DNA of 20,029 bases from Porphyromonadaceae bacterium UBA7176 (GTDB lineage: Bacteria; Bacteroidota; Bacteroidia; Bacteroidales; Muribaculaceae), in the NCBI GenBank assembly GCA_002491245.1, contig DKVO01000031.1, forward strand, positions 1 to 20,029. The letters run 5' to 3'. The position numbers and the translations under genes are program-made. Under the pieces are notes generated by a model. It was not told where the DNA came from. It searched no databases and saw only the letters and a program-made list of their open reading frames with translations. This document shows, piece after piece, positions 6,701 to 13,268 of this stretch. Positions within the stretch are counted from its first letter, which is position 1. Each line of letters starts with the position of its first letter.

Positions 6701-9372
6701 GCCGGATAGACATATATTTCCTTGTTGGAGGTGCCGACAAGTACTTCTGCTTTGCTGCCGTCGACATTATATTTGTCGACAGGTACGAAGAGCTTCTTCC
6801 CGTCCGGCACTTGGTTTCGCTTGACGTTGTACAAAATGATCGAGGCGGCATTGCCGACAGTGTCAGCCAAAGCAACGTCTGCCGGAGCGAGACGCAGAGT
6901 ATATTCGCCTGCAGCGAGTTGCGATACGTTTAATTTTGGCGTGTCGCCGCCCTTGGTGTCGCCTGCGAGAGCTGTCTTTCCGGTCTTGTCGAGTAACTGC
7001 CAGTTGATTGCTATTGGCCTGTTGTCGCCATCGGCGTTATAGGCGGCGAACGATATGGCCAATGGTTCAGAACTGTCGGCAAATCTGCGCGATATATCGG
7101 CAGAGAGGACATAAGGCTTGCCCGTGGTGAAGTTTTTATCGCATTCCGAGGTTTCGGCCGTAACCGAAGTCACGATGGCCGATGCCTGGAAACTGTCGAA
7201 TTTCTTGCCCGACTGGTTTGTCTTGGCAAGGTCTTCCGCCGGAATGTCGACGGTGAATACACCGTCCGGGCCGGTGGTCGCTTCGAGTTTCGCAAGTTTC
7301 TCGCCTGTGGGCATGAACCAGCGCCAACGGTTGGCGCCGACAACAGTGACATCTACCTTGGCCCCGGCAACAGGCATTCCTGAGTATGTACGGGCCTTGC
7401 CGGTGAGGCGCACAGCTCCCGGGCTTGGAACATCACGCTCTACCGATGTGAACTCAGCCTCGAATGTCGGCATCTTGAAGTCGCTCACCATAACCCACGA
7501 CTGACTGAGTATTTGGTCGCTTTCAGATTCCTGAACAAGTATGCGGTATTCGCCGGTGAGCGAACCTTTTTGTGTGGCAAAAGTGCCTGATACACGGCCA
7601 AGGGCATCGGTCACGAGCTCGGCACTTTCGACATTCTGATAGTTGGTGTTCTGTAGTTTGATCGTAAGTTTCTGTGATGCCGATACTTTAGGCTCTTTCC
7701 CCGGTTGTTTCACTGCGACAGCCACCACCCAGGAGATTGTGTCGCCGGGATGGTAAAGGTTGCGGTCGGTGAGGATGTTGACATCGTATCGGTTGTCTTC
7801 ATCTTCATCCTCATCTTCATCCTCATCTTCATCTGGCCGGTAAGAGTAGGCCCTTATGTCATTGTTGAATTTATACGTCCGGTTTTTGTAATTGAAACTT
7901 AAATGGTTGCCCCAGTAGCTATTGCTTTCCGGTGCAGTGTAGGCGAGGATTCCCGACTTGTCTGTCGTGCCGAGTGAAGTCTTGGTGTATTTGTTGTTGC
8001 GTCCACGGTCCATGAAGTTGACAGAGACCCCTGCGACAGGAGCGCCGGTGGTGTAGTCGGCCGCAATCACTGCATTTGACGTGCACCCGTTGATGTTTAC
8101 GGGAACAAAGGGGGTGCATATCACAACCGTAGCGTCGGCATTGTTCTGCACCGCTCCGTTGAGTATAGGCACAAGGGCATAATTACCAGGCTCGGAGAAC
8201 GTGAATTTGAGAGTGTCGCAGCCGTCGGTTGCTGTAGTGCTTATCGTTTTTTTTGCCACACACGGCATCGTGGAGGCTATTTTGCTACCTGAGAGGTTTG
8301 TGTCGCTGTCAGATAATTTATAAAGACCGAATCCTACCGATTTGGTGAATGCATAGCGTACTTTCACGCCGATTTCAGAGCCGGGGTACGTCATGGCCGG
8401 TATGCTGTAGGCCATAGTCGGGTCGGTGAGACTCTTGAGACGGTTCTTAAACATGGCGATCTGATAGTAGCCCGGGTAGGTAGCAATTGCTTTCTCGAGA
8501 AGTGATATCATCGAGTTTCGAGAGGCGATTTCGGCCTTGCGTTCATCGTCTGTCGCATTCGCTTCAGGCTCATAGGTTCTGAAGCCTCTGTCGAGAGCTG
8601 ACGATAAGGCGTAGGGTGCGCCGGGTTTTCCCTCGTTGGTTTTGTAAAGCTCGATGTATTCTTTGCTGAAGTCGTCGCTTTTGCCGAGCGCTATCTGGCG
8701 GCATGCCCAATAGACGGCCGGATAAGAGCCAGCAGGGTAAGCGGCGGCCATTTTTTCGCAATCTTCGCGCAAGGCGTTGGTATATGAGTCTTCGAGCTTG
8801 CCAAATCTGACAAAATTATCTACTTTGCGGCAGAGTATGAAGCTATGGATATCAGGTATGTAATCCAATGACTCTTTGCCGTATTCGATAGCATCCTTGT
8901 ATTCGGATAGCGGTCGGTTGTCGGCTTTGGCAAGACTCAGGGCCTTGCCGTATAGCTCGTTGAGCTTGTGTGCGAATTGTTCGGCACTCCACTTCGATAT
9001 ATCTTCAGGCAAGGGTAGCAGTGGGGCATCAACCTTGTTGTATTTCCATGAATCTGCCTTGTAGATCGATGCGAAAATCTCGGCTTCGAATGCCGTGAGC
9101 ATCGCACGGTCGGCATCGGTCTTGGCTTTGTCCATGTTGCTCTCCACGAGGGCCGGGAGGGTGAAAATGGTGTCGGGGTCGATAGCGCGCTCGGCCACCG
9201 ACAGCTCAAGAAGGCAACGCAAGGGATTGAAGCCGGAATCGAGGTTTTTACGGGCGTTTTCGGCTACTTTCTGAGGATAGGCGAAGTCGGGTGTGACAAA
9301 TTGCGGTGTTGCCCCCGATGCGCCGAAGAGGGTGCTCATAATGAGAAGAATTGCTATTATATGGTTTCTCAT
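3766..9372 (-). CDS. Large periplasmic alpha-2-macroglobulin family protein, 1868 aa
   Basis: Bacterial alpha-2-macroglobulins are periplasmic proteins thought to trap proteases. An N-terminal signal peptide (MRNHIIAILLIMSTLFGASGA) has no lipobox Cys, so a soluble periplasmic protein is likely, unlike E. coli YfhM. A Gly/Pro-rich beta domain with TGAPVAGVSVNF lies near residues 440-450. An acidic DE run at 514-526 precedes an MG2-type segment (ILTDRNLYHPGDTISW). The A2M-domain signature FWRPNLVTDADGNVDIVF follows at about 1145-1165. An alpha-helical toroid-like region spans about 1340-1660, with the family's C-terminal signature (YLPQGTYHLTYD, then ISGIATLQSQYAPELTAHS). The thioester motif CxEQ is absent; the expected site reads TSTGLAGRLFSALAA. 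A SusC-plug-like stretch sits at 1094-1119. The gene stands alone with its own terminator. Confidence 0.93.
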   Translation of the reverse strand: MRNHIIAILLIMSTLFGASGATPQFVTPDFAYPQKVAENARKNLDSGFNPLRCLLELSVAERAIDPDTIFTLPALVESNMDKAKTDADRAMLTAFEAEIFASIYKADSWKYNKVDAPLLPLPEDISKWSAEQFAHKLNELYGKALSLAKADNRPLSEYKDAIEYGKESLDYIPDIHSFILCRKVDNFVRFGKLEDSYTNALREDCEKMAAAYPAGSYPAVYWACRQIALGKSDDFSKEYIELYKTNEGKPGAPYALSSALDRGFRTYEPEANATDDERKAEIASRNSMISLLEKAIATYPGYYQIAMFKNRLKSLTDPTMAYSIPAMTYPGSEIGVKVRYAFTKSVGFGLYKLSDSDTNLSGSKIASTMPCVAKKTISTTATDGCDTLKFTFSEPGNYALVPILNGAVQNNADATVVICTPFVPVNINGCTSNAVIAADYTTGAPVAGVSVNFMDRGRNNKYTKTSLGTTDKSGILAYTAPESNSYWGNHLSFNYKNRTYKFNNDIRAYSYRPDEDEDEDEDEDEDNRYDVNILTDRNLYHPGDTISWVVAVAVKQPGKEPKVSASQKLTIKLQNTNYQNVESAELVTDALGRVSGTFATQKGSLTGEYRILVQESESDQILSQSWVMVSDFKMPTFEAEFTSVERDVPSPGAVRLTGKARTYSGMPVAGAKVDVTVVGANRWRWFMPTGEKLAKLEATTGPDGVFTVDIPAEDLAKTNQSGKKFDSFQASAIVTSVTAETSECDKNFTTGKPYVLSADISRRFADSSEPLAISFAAYNADGDNRPIAINWQLLDKTGKTALAGDTKGGDTPKLNVSQLAAGEYTLRLAPADVALADTVGNAASIILYNVKRNQVPDGKKLFVPVDKYNVDGSKAEVLVGTSNKEIYVYPAIQIEDDLVALEPQKIGKGFKRMKFELPPSNQSATVYLITVVDGDVLHSTVTLSRPEVKAPEIIAESFRDRLIPGASETWRFRLIDGKGKGMPDAAFVATMYNKALDQLRGGSFEALFRFFESGANISLDYKSMAWRNGSQNIPFRWANVPSYSWPVYLYWDYASYNKSLRIRGSRIMKAANMATAKTEAEAVTEEFEASDASLQEVVTVSYDSAPKQALTGSVAGIETEEDAEEEGNGGAPAPEKFDYRASEVLQAFWRPNLVTDADGNVDIVFTVPNANTTWQFKATAWTEDLKTARFVAEAIANKPVMVQPNLPRFMRQGDTATVLATVYNNSTDTATVTTTVELFDVNTGKTTASAVITDDIAPNASAVVSMPLEAGVDASAIGYRVRSVSGNFADGEQAMIPVLSAASTVVESTEFYLNPNDKDPFSLTVKASDNASVTLQYCQNPIWTVVKAMRGIAGRNETTSTGLAGRLFSALAAKHIVEKNPAIAQAIRQWADNPDEEALVSMLEKNEDLKRLMLDQTPWVQAAASNTRRMAALAELLDPAKADAAISSITVALAKLQNTDGGFRWGSWGNESSEWSTRTVLTTLGIANSLGLLPDGADDIRKMIQPAFSYVEAEAVKPKRPDTDSDIALIATLFPTVKKSVAGDRLIRNTVGKIARNWRSDGTLGKAYDILILAGNGRKAEAAKVLASIREFGVVKPGMGLCFPSVNDIRAYATIIQAYKVMDASDAEIDAMRQWIIVQAQANDNLGAYNPDYIIASVLMTGSDWTSVPTGQNVTVNGKNLYINKEESATGYFAQKLEGKGKFKITVTPNGVTPSYGSVVTIDRRPMVSVEARPGRDLAIEKRVLVERDGQWVETNDFALGERVRVQLTIVAKRNLEYISIDDERPACFEPVEQLPGYVWGGGLGFYRENLDASTRLFISYLPQGTYHLTYDMTANIAGAFISGIATLQSQYAPELTAHSAAARISVK
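7795..7833 (-). repeat. In-frame Asp/Glu microsatellite in the macroglobulin gene
   Basis: Thirteen consecutive GAY/GAR codons encode alternating Asp-Glu (residues 514-526). The DNA is a near-perfect 6-bp repeat with a partial 12-bp superperiod (GATGAA/GATGAG). Gain or loss of one 6-bp unit would keep the frame and change the acidic linker by two residues. Confidence 0.9.
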
Positions 9373-9427
9373 AGATTGTGAGATAGTTTAGGTTTCGGGC
9401 TTTTCGAAATCCGGGTAGATAATGGGT

Positions 9428-9496
9428 AAGGAGGATGTATCAAGTCCGTGCGGCGGCTGTCGTTCTGGCCGCTCCGGCTTTCGATACACCCTCCTT
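9428..9496 (-). other. Imperfect 16-bp inverted repeat between the fumarase and macroglobulin genes
   Basis: Arms lie at 9428-9443 (AAGGAGGATGTATCAA) and 9481-9496 (TCGATACACCCTCCTT) around a GC-rich 37-base core that can form a second small stem (GCGGC near 9450 with GCCGC at 9468-9472). The two arm differences are G-U wobbles in minus-strand RNA but A-C mismatches in plus-strand RNA. That favours an RNA hairpin in the fumarase 3' end or macroglobulin leader. No T-tract follows on the minus strand, so it is not a standard terminator. Confidence 0.55.
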
Positions 9497-9519
9497 GGGT
9501 AAAAAACGTCGGTCGGCCT

Positions 9520-11169
9520 TTACTTGTTCATGCCGCAGGCTTTACACTTGTCGGCAATCTGAGTGAAGAAGTCGTTGCCCTTGTCGTCAACGAGGATGAA
9601 GGCAGGGAAGTCTTCGACCTCGATTTTCCAGATGGCTTCCATGCCGAGTTCGGGGTATTCGAGGAGCTCGACATTCTTGATGGAGTTCTGCGCGAGCACG
9701 GCTGCCGGTCCGCCAATCGAACCGAGATAGAAGCCTCCGTGTGCTTTGCAGGAGTCTGTCACTACCTGGCTGCGGTTGCCTTTGGCAATCATCACCATCG
9801 AGCCGCCTGCGCTCTGGAACTGATCTACGTAGGGGTCCATACGTCCGGCGGTTGTGGGGCCGAATGAGCCTGAAGGCATACCTGCCGGTGTCTTGGCCGG
9901 GCCTGCGTAGTAGATCGGGTGGTCTTTGAGGTATTGCGGCATGGGTTCGCCTTTGTCGAGGCGCTCTTTGATCTTGGCGTGTGCGATGTCGCGGCCAACG
10001 ATGATGGTACCCGATAGCGAGAGACGTGTCGATACGGGGTATTTGGTCAGCTCGGCGAGGATTTCGGGCATGGGACGGTTGAGGTCGATTTTTACGACGT
10101 CGCCTTCTCCGGCCTTGCGGTATTCCTCGGGTATGAGTTCGCCGGGGTTGGAGTCGAGTTTCTCGATCCACAGACCGTTGCGGTCAATTTTGGCTTTTAC
10201 GTTGCGGTCGGCCGAGCAGCTCACACCCATACCGATGGGGCATGATGCGCCATGACGCGGCAGACGTATCACACGGATGTCGTGGGCGAAGTATTTGCCG
10301 CCGAACTGGGCGCCAAGGCCAAGCTCTTCGGCTGCTTTCTTGAGGGTGGCCTCAAGCTCAATGTCGCGGAAGGCATGGCCGTATTCGTTGCCGTGGGTGG
10401 GCAGATTGTCGAGGTATTTTACCGAAGCTTTCTTTACCACCTCGAGGTTTTTCTCAGCCGATGTGCCGCCAATCACGAATGCGATGTGGTAGGGAGGGCA
10501 GGCTGCGGTGCCGAGCGAACGCATCTTCTCGATCAGGAAAGGAACGAGTTTGTCGGGGTTGATGCGTGCCTTGGTCTCCTGGTAGAGGTATGTCTTGTTG
10601 GCCGAACCGCCGCCTTTTGCAACGAAAAGGAAGTGGTATTCACCGCCTTCGGTGGCGTGGATGTCGATTTGCGCCGGAAGGTTGCAACCCGTGTTCACCT
10701 CTTCGTACATGGTGAGAGGCGCGTTCTGGCTGTAGCGCAGGTTATCGGTGGTGTAGGTGAGGTATACGCCGTGCGATATTTTCTCTTCGTCGTTACATCC
10801 GGTAAATACGTTCTGTCCTTTCGAAGCGTGGCAGATGGCAGTGCCGGTGTCTTGGCAGAATGGAAGCTGACCTTTTGCGGCCACTTCGGCATTGCGGAGC
10901 ATGGTGAGAGCTACAAACTTGTCGTTCTCGCTTGCTTCGGGGTCCGACAAAATCTTGGCCACCATGAGGTTGTGCTCGCGGCGCAGCATGAAGGCATTGT
11001 CGTGCGTAGCCTGACGGGCGAGGACTGTAAGGGCCTCGGGGTCAACAACGAGGAATTCGTGGCCGCCCCAGTTCTCGGTGCGGACGTAATCTGAAGTGAG
11101 ATGATAGTACTCGGTCGTGTCGGGGCCGAGGGGGAACATCTCCTGATAGTGGAAGGGTTTGGTTGCCAT
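9520..11169 (-). CDS. Class I fumarate hydratase, iron-sulfur type, 549 aa
   Basis: This cytosolic enzyme interconverts fumarate and malate using a [4Fe-4S] cluster; in anaerobic Bacteroidales it works in the reductive branch to succinate. It is the single-chain FumA/FumB type with alpha and beta regions fused. Counting from the ATG at 11169, cysteines fall at 105 (PFCQDTGTA), 224 (TAACPPYH) and 318 (MGVSCSADRN), the same numbers as the cluster ligands of E. coli FumA. That supports this start and the function. A longer reading from a TTG at 11208 would add 13 residues, but that codon overlaps the promoter -7 box, so it was rejected. The gene appears monocistronic. No obvious Shine-Dalgarno site is present, which is normal in Bacteroidetes. 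Confidence 0.96.
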   Translation of the reverse strand: MATKPFHYQEMFPLGPDTTEYYHLTSDYVRTENWGGHEFLVVDPEALTVLARQATHDNAFMLRREHNLMVAKILSDPEASENDKFVALTMLRNAEVAAKGQLPFCQDTGTAICHASKGQNVFTGCNDEEKISHGVYLTYTTDNLRYSQNAPLTMYEEVNTGCNLPAQIDIHATEGGEYHFLFVAKGGGSANKTYLYQETKARINPDKLVPFLIEKMRSLGTAACPPYHIAFVIGGTSAEKNLEVVKKASVKYLDNLPTHGNEYGHAFRDIELEATLKKAAEELGLGAQFGGKYFAHDIRVIRLPRHGASCPIGMGVSCSADRNVKAKIDRNGLWIEKLDSNPGELIPEEYRKAGEGDVVKIDLNRPMPEILAELTKYPVSTRLSLSGTIIVGRDIAHAKIKERLDKGEPMPQYLKDHPIYYAGPAKTPAGMPSGSFGPTTAGRMDPYVDQFQSAGGSMVMIAKGNRSQVVTDSCKAHGGFYLGSIGGPAAVLAQNSIKNVELLEYPELGMEAIWKIEVEDFPAFILVDDKGNDFFTQIADKCKACGMNK

Positions 11170-11205
11170 ATTTGCAGAAGTCTGTTTTATGCTGTAGAAT
11201 ATCTG

Positions 11206-11235
11206 CAAAGGTAAGAAAAAAAGAGCAATAGCAAA
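11206..11235 (-). promoter_or_regulatory. Bacteroidetes-type promoter of the fumarase gene
   Basis: Read on the minus strand, a -33 TTTG (11232-11235) and a -7 TACCTTTG (11206-11213) are separated by 18 bases. This matches the Bacteroidetes consensus TTTG-N19(+/-2)-TAnnTTTG. Transcription would begin near 11200, about 30 bases upstream of the ATG at 11169. Confidence 0.75.
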
Positions 11236-11283
11236 GCTATTTAACGAAAATTTGGAGAGGAGACTGATCTCTCTGTTGTATGC

Positions 11284-12174
11284 CTATTGCCAAAGAGCTT
11301 CATTCTGCCAGTCTCTCGTAAATCCGATTGCAGACACATCTACATTCGGATATTTTGTCAGCAGTGACTTGAAACGTGCTGCAAACGTGTTCTGAGGATT
11401 GACCGCTTGAAGAAAATACAGAAGGATTGACATGATATAATACACACGTTTGGTATCTGTTGGAATATTTATGAAAGGCAAATGTGTTCGACGGGGTACA
11501 AGTGCATTGATGCTCAACCGACGGTTCCATAATCTGCTATGATGGGCGCAGATATTGCGTACATACACTATCGAATGTAGCCACGACTCCATCACTGTAT
11601 CCGTTAAACCATAAAACCTTGCAACCTTTCTGCGTGCGTGACCGGCTTTGAGACAACGGTACATCATGGATAGTGTGCCGAATGAACTAACTTCGAATGT
11701 CATCCAACTTGGTGGAAACGCATTTGAATATCTGTGTTGGAAATCAACTATTGCATCATCGTCACTTCGGCGCAATTCAGATTCCAAATTAGCAAGTAGT
11801 CCGGCATGGCGATTTGTATCTCTGAAATTTGAACTGTCTTCAAACCAGTATATGCCAGCCACGTCTCCCATTATTAAGGATAGTTGAGTTCGGATTGAAA
11901 TTTCGATTTTCTCCATCTCGGAGCAAATTATCTTTCTCAGTTCCGAGTCAAATTTATAAAGCGAATACGCATCATCAAAATTCACTCCAGGCTTGAATGT
12001 GTGGGATCCAGCCTTTCTAAAGGGCATTAGGTAACTTTTAATTCTGAAAAGGCTGATGTTTTCGAGAATGTGTTGTGCCCTGTTTTCATCGGAAAATTCA
12101 AGACCTTCCGATTTAAGAAGACGTATTTGTTCAGATACAGAGATCTGAGGTTGATTATATCTTGGAAGTGCCAT
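11284..12174 (-). CDS. Abi_2 (AbiD/AbiF-like) abortive infection protein with HEPN motif, 296 aa
   Basis: Abi_2 proteins give abortive-infection defence against phages. The N-terminal MALPRYNQPQISVSEQIRLL, the segment ISLFRIKSYLMPFR and the middle LYKFDSELRKIICSEMEKIE are typical. Near the C-terminus YVRNICAHHSRLWNR contains R-N-I-C-A-H (R206-H211), an RX4H motif of the kind that forms HEPN ribonuclease sites. Length is normal. The ATG at 12174 was chosen because it begins the conserved region and lies downstream of the promoter at 12238-12268; the reading frame stays open to a GTG at 12276, which lies upstream of that promoter. The gene is AT-richer than its neighbours and stands alone between housekeeping and uptake genes, suggesting a defence insertion. 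A hairpin with T-tract immediately precedes its ATG. Confidence 0.9.
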   Translation of the reverse strand: MALPRYNQPQISVSEQIRLLKSEGLEFSDENRAQHILENISLFRIKSYLMPFRKAGSHTFKPGVNFDDAYSLYKFDSELRKIICSEMEKIEISIRTQLSLIMGDVAGIYWFEDSSNFRDTNRHAGLLANLESELRRSDDDAIVDFQHRYSNAFPPSWMTFEVSSFGTLSMMYRCLKAGHARRKVARFYGLTDTVMESWLHSIVYVRNICAHHSRLWNRRLSINALVPRRTHLPFINIPTDTKRVYYIMSILLYFLQAVNPQNTFAARFKSLLTKYPNVDVSAIGFTRDWQNEALWQ

Positions 12175-12228
12175 AAAAAGAAAAAAACTTACCCTGAGCG
12201 CGCTGTTCTTACGGGAAGCGGGGTAAGT
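12175..12228 (-). ncRNA. Structured leader or terminator-like hairpin directly before the Abi start codon
   Basis: On the minus strand, ACTTACCC (12228-12221) pairs with GGGTAAGT (12194-12187). An inner CGCT (12220-12217)/AGCG (12204-12201) stem can also form. T7-C-T5 (12187-12175) then runs straight into ATG at 12174. A middle GTAAG (12212-12208) can pair with the same CTTAC, giving a mutually exclusive alternative hairpin. A predicted promoter starts transcription just before the hairpin. It may be an attenuator, a short regulatory RNA, or simply the terminator of the upstream operon. I recall a conserved structured RNA reported beside AbiF-type genes; membership cannot be tested here. Confidence 0.5.
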
Positions 12229-12237
12229 ATGTTGCTG

Positions 12238-12268
12238 CAAATTTAATACTTTTATCTCAAATAACAAA
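12238..12268 (-). promoter_or_regulatory. Bacteroidetes-type promoter for the Abi gene
   Basis: Read on the minus strand, TTTG (12265-12268), 19 bases, then TAAATTTG (12238-12245): an exact match to TTTG-N19-TAnnTTTG. Transcription would start near 12231, a few bases before the hairpin at 12228. The element lies in the 137-base gap after the DUF4249 gene, so the Abi gene can be expressed independently of the upstream operon. Confidence 0.75.
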
Positions 12269-12311
12269 ACACCCACATGAATTTCGTTTGATTTTCAATA
12301 TTTTAACTAAT

Positions 12312-13268
12312 TTATTGAACTATTGAGCCTTTGATGAAATCGGTCAGGTCGATAGTGCAGGTAGACTGCGATTGTGCTGCGACAACACCGGCTCCCGACG
12401 AAACATTGCTGTAGCCCCATATGGGGTCTCCGAAGCCATAATCGCCAAGTTCTACAAGAGTGCCTCTGTCGCGCTGCCAGAGATAGTTGGCCCAGTTATA
12501 GTACGATGGCGAGATGCTGTTGATTGTAAAATGGGCCTTGCATTCAGGTATGGCATCTTTTCTGTAATTGAATCTGCAGTTGTCAAACACAAGGTGCAGC
12601 GTATAGCTTTTACCGTTGAACTGTCGGTCGGTAAAGAATGTGAAGCCATAGGAGTCTCCACCCATGATCGACTCAAATATGCCTATGTGTTCGGAGAAGA
12701 TTGGCTCCATGTCATATTTGAGATCTCCGATGGAGAATACATGTATCTCATACCCGTCGGTCTCAATTTCATTGTCGGGAGTCGTGGTGTATGATAGCTT
12801 GTAATAGTTCTCATTCTTAGGGTCTTTGATTGTCAATCGCACATTCAACTTGAAACAGAGGTAGACATAAGCTCCGTTTTCATCTTCTTGATAGTACGTG
12901 TCTGATGTTTCCCAATCAATCTCAGGGGCAGGTATGGCTTTGGGTACAGTCACGTCCGACTCAGCTCTGCCGGCTGTCGGGCTTTCGGCGACAATCTTGA
13001 TATGGTCGCTCTCGTTGGGTATATACAGGTCAGGCTGCAACTCTCCGTTGGCATAGATCCTCACACTGGCATCTTTGACCTCCGATTTATCCGGGCTGTC
13101 GGTGTATAGCCTTGACTTCGATATTTTCGCTTCAACCGCTTCTCCTGCGGTTATCAGTGAATTGATACACAACACCGGAGTGTGGGGCATATCGGGAGTG
13201 AATACCTCTTCACACGATGTCAGAAGCGGTATGAACAGAAATGGATATATTTTTTTCAGAATAGCCAT
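12312..13268 (-). CDS. DUF4249 surface lipoprotein, partner of the TonB receptor, 318 aa
   Basis: A lipoprotein signal MAILKKIYPFLFIPLLTSC places the lipidated Cys at residue 19. The mature part begins EEVFTPDMPHTPVLCINSLI and continues with a predicted beta-rich domain (VSLIYANG-like segments), typical of DUF4249 proteins of about 300 aa encoded next to TonB receptors. The start overlaps the receptor's stop by 13 bases, so the two are very likely translationally coupled and form an outer-membrane uptake pair, in place of the SusC/SusD arrangement. The substrate is unknown. It is the last gene of the six-gene unit; no terminator is visible before the Abi promoter apart from the hairpin at 12187-12228. 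Confidence 0.85.
   Translation of the reverse strand: MAILKKIYPFLFIPLLTSCEEVFTPDMPHTPVLCINSLITAGEAVEAKISKSRLYTDSPDKSEVKDASVRIYANGELQPDLYIPNESDHIKIVAESPTAGRAESDVTVPKAIPAPEIDWETSDTYYQEDENGAYVYLCFKLNVRLTIKDPKNENYYKLSYTTTPDNEIETDGYEIHVFSIGDLKYDMEPIFSEHIGIFESIMGGDSYGFTFFTDRQFNGKSYTLHLVFDNCRFNYRKDAIPECKAHFTINSISPSYYNWANYLWQRDRGTLVELGDYGFGDPIWGYSNVSSGAGVVAAQSQSTCTIDLTDFIKGSIVQ

Noticed and set aside
10252..11094. 280-codon plus-strand open frame inside the fumarase gene
   Set aside because: It lies entirely antisense to a well-conserved enzyme, has no recognisable domain, and long antisense frames are expected in GC-rich coding DNA.
9520..11208. Longer fumarase from a TTG at 11208
   Set aside because: The TTG lies within the predicted -7 box, and the ATG at 11169 gives cysteine numbers equal to those of the cluster ligands in E. 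coli FumA.
11251..11275. Possible terminator after the Abi gene (GAGAG/CTCTC)
   Set aside because: The stem is only about five pairs with a 9-base loop and no clean T-tract.
11284..12276. Longer Abi protein from a GTG at 12276
   Set aside because: It would start upstream of the predicted promoter and translate through the hairpin and T-tract; conserved Abi_2 sequence begins at the ATG at 12174.
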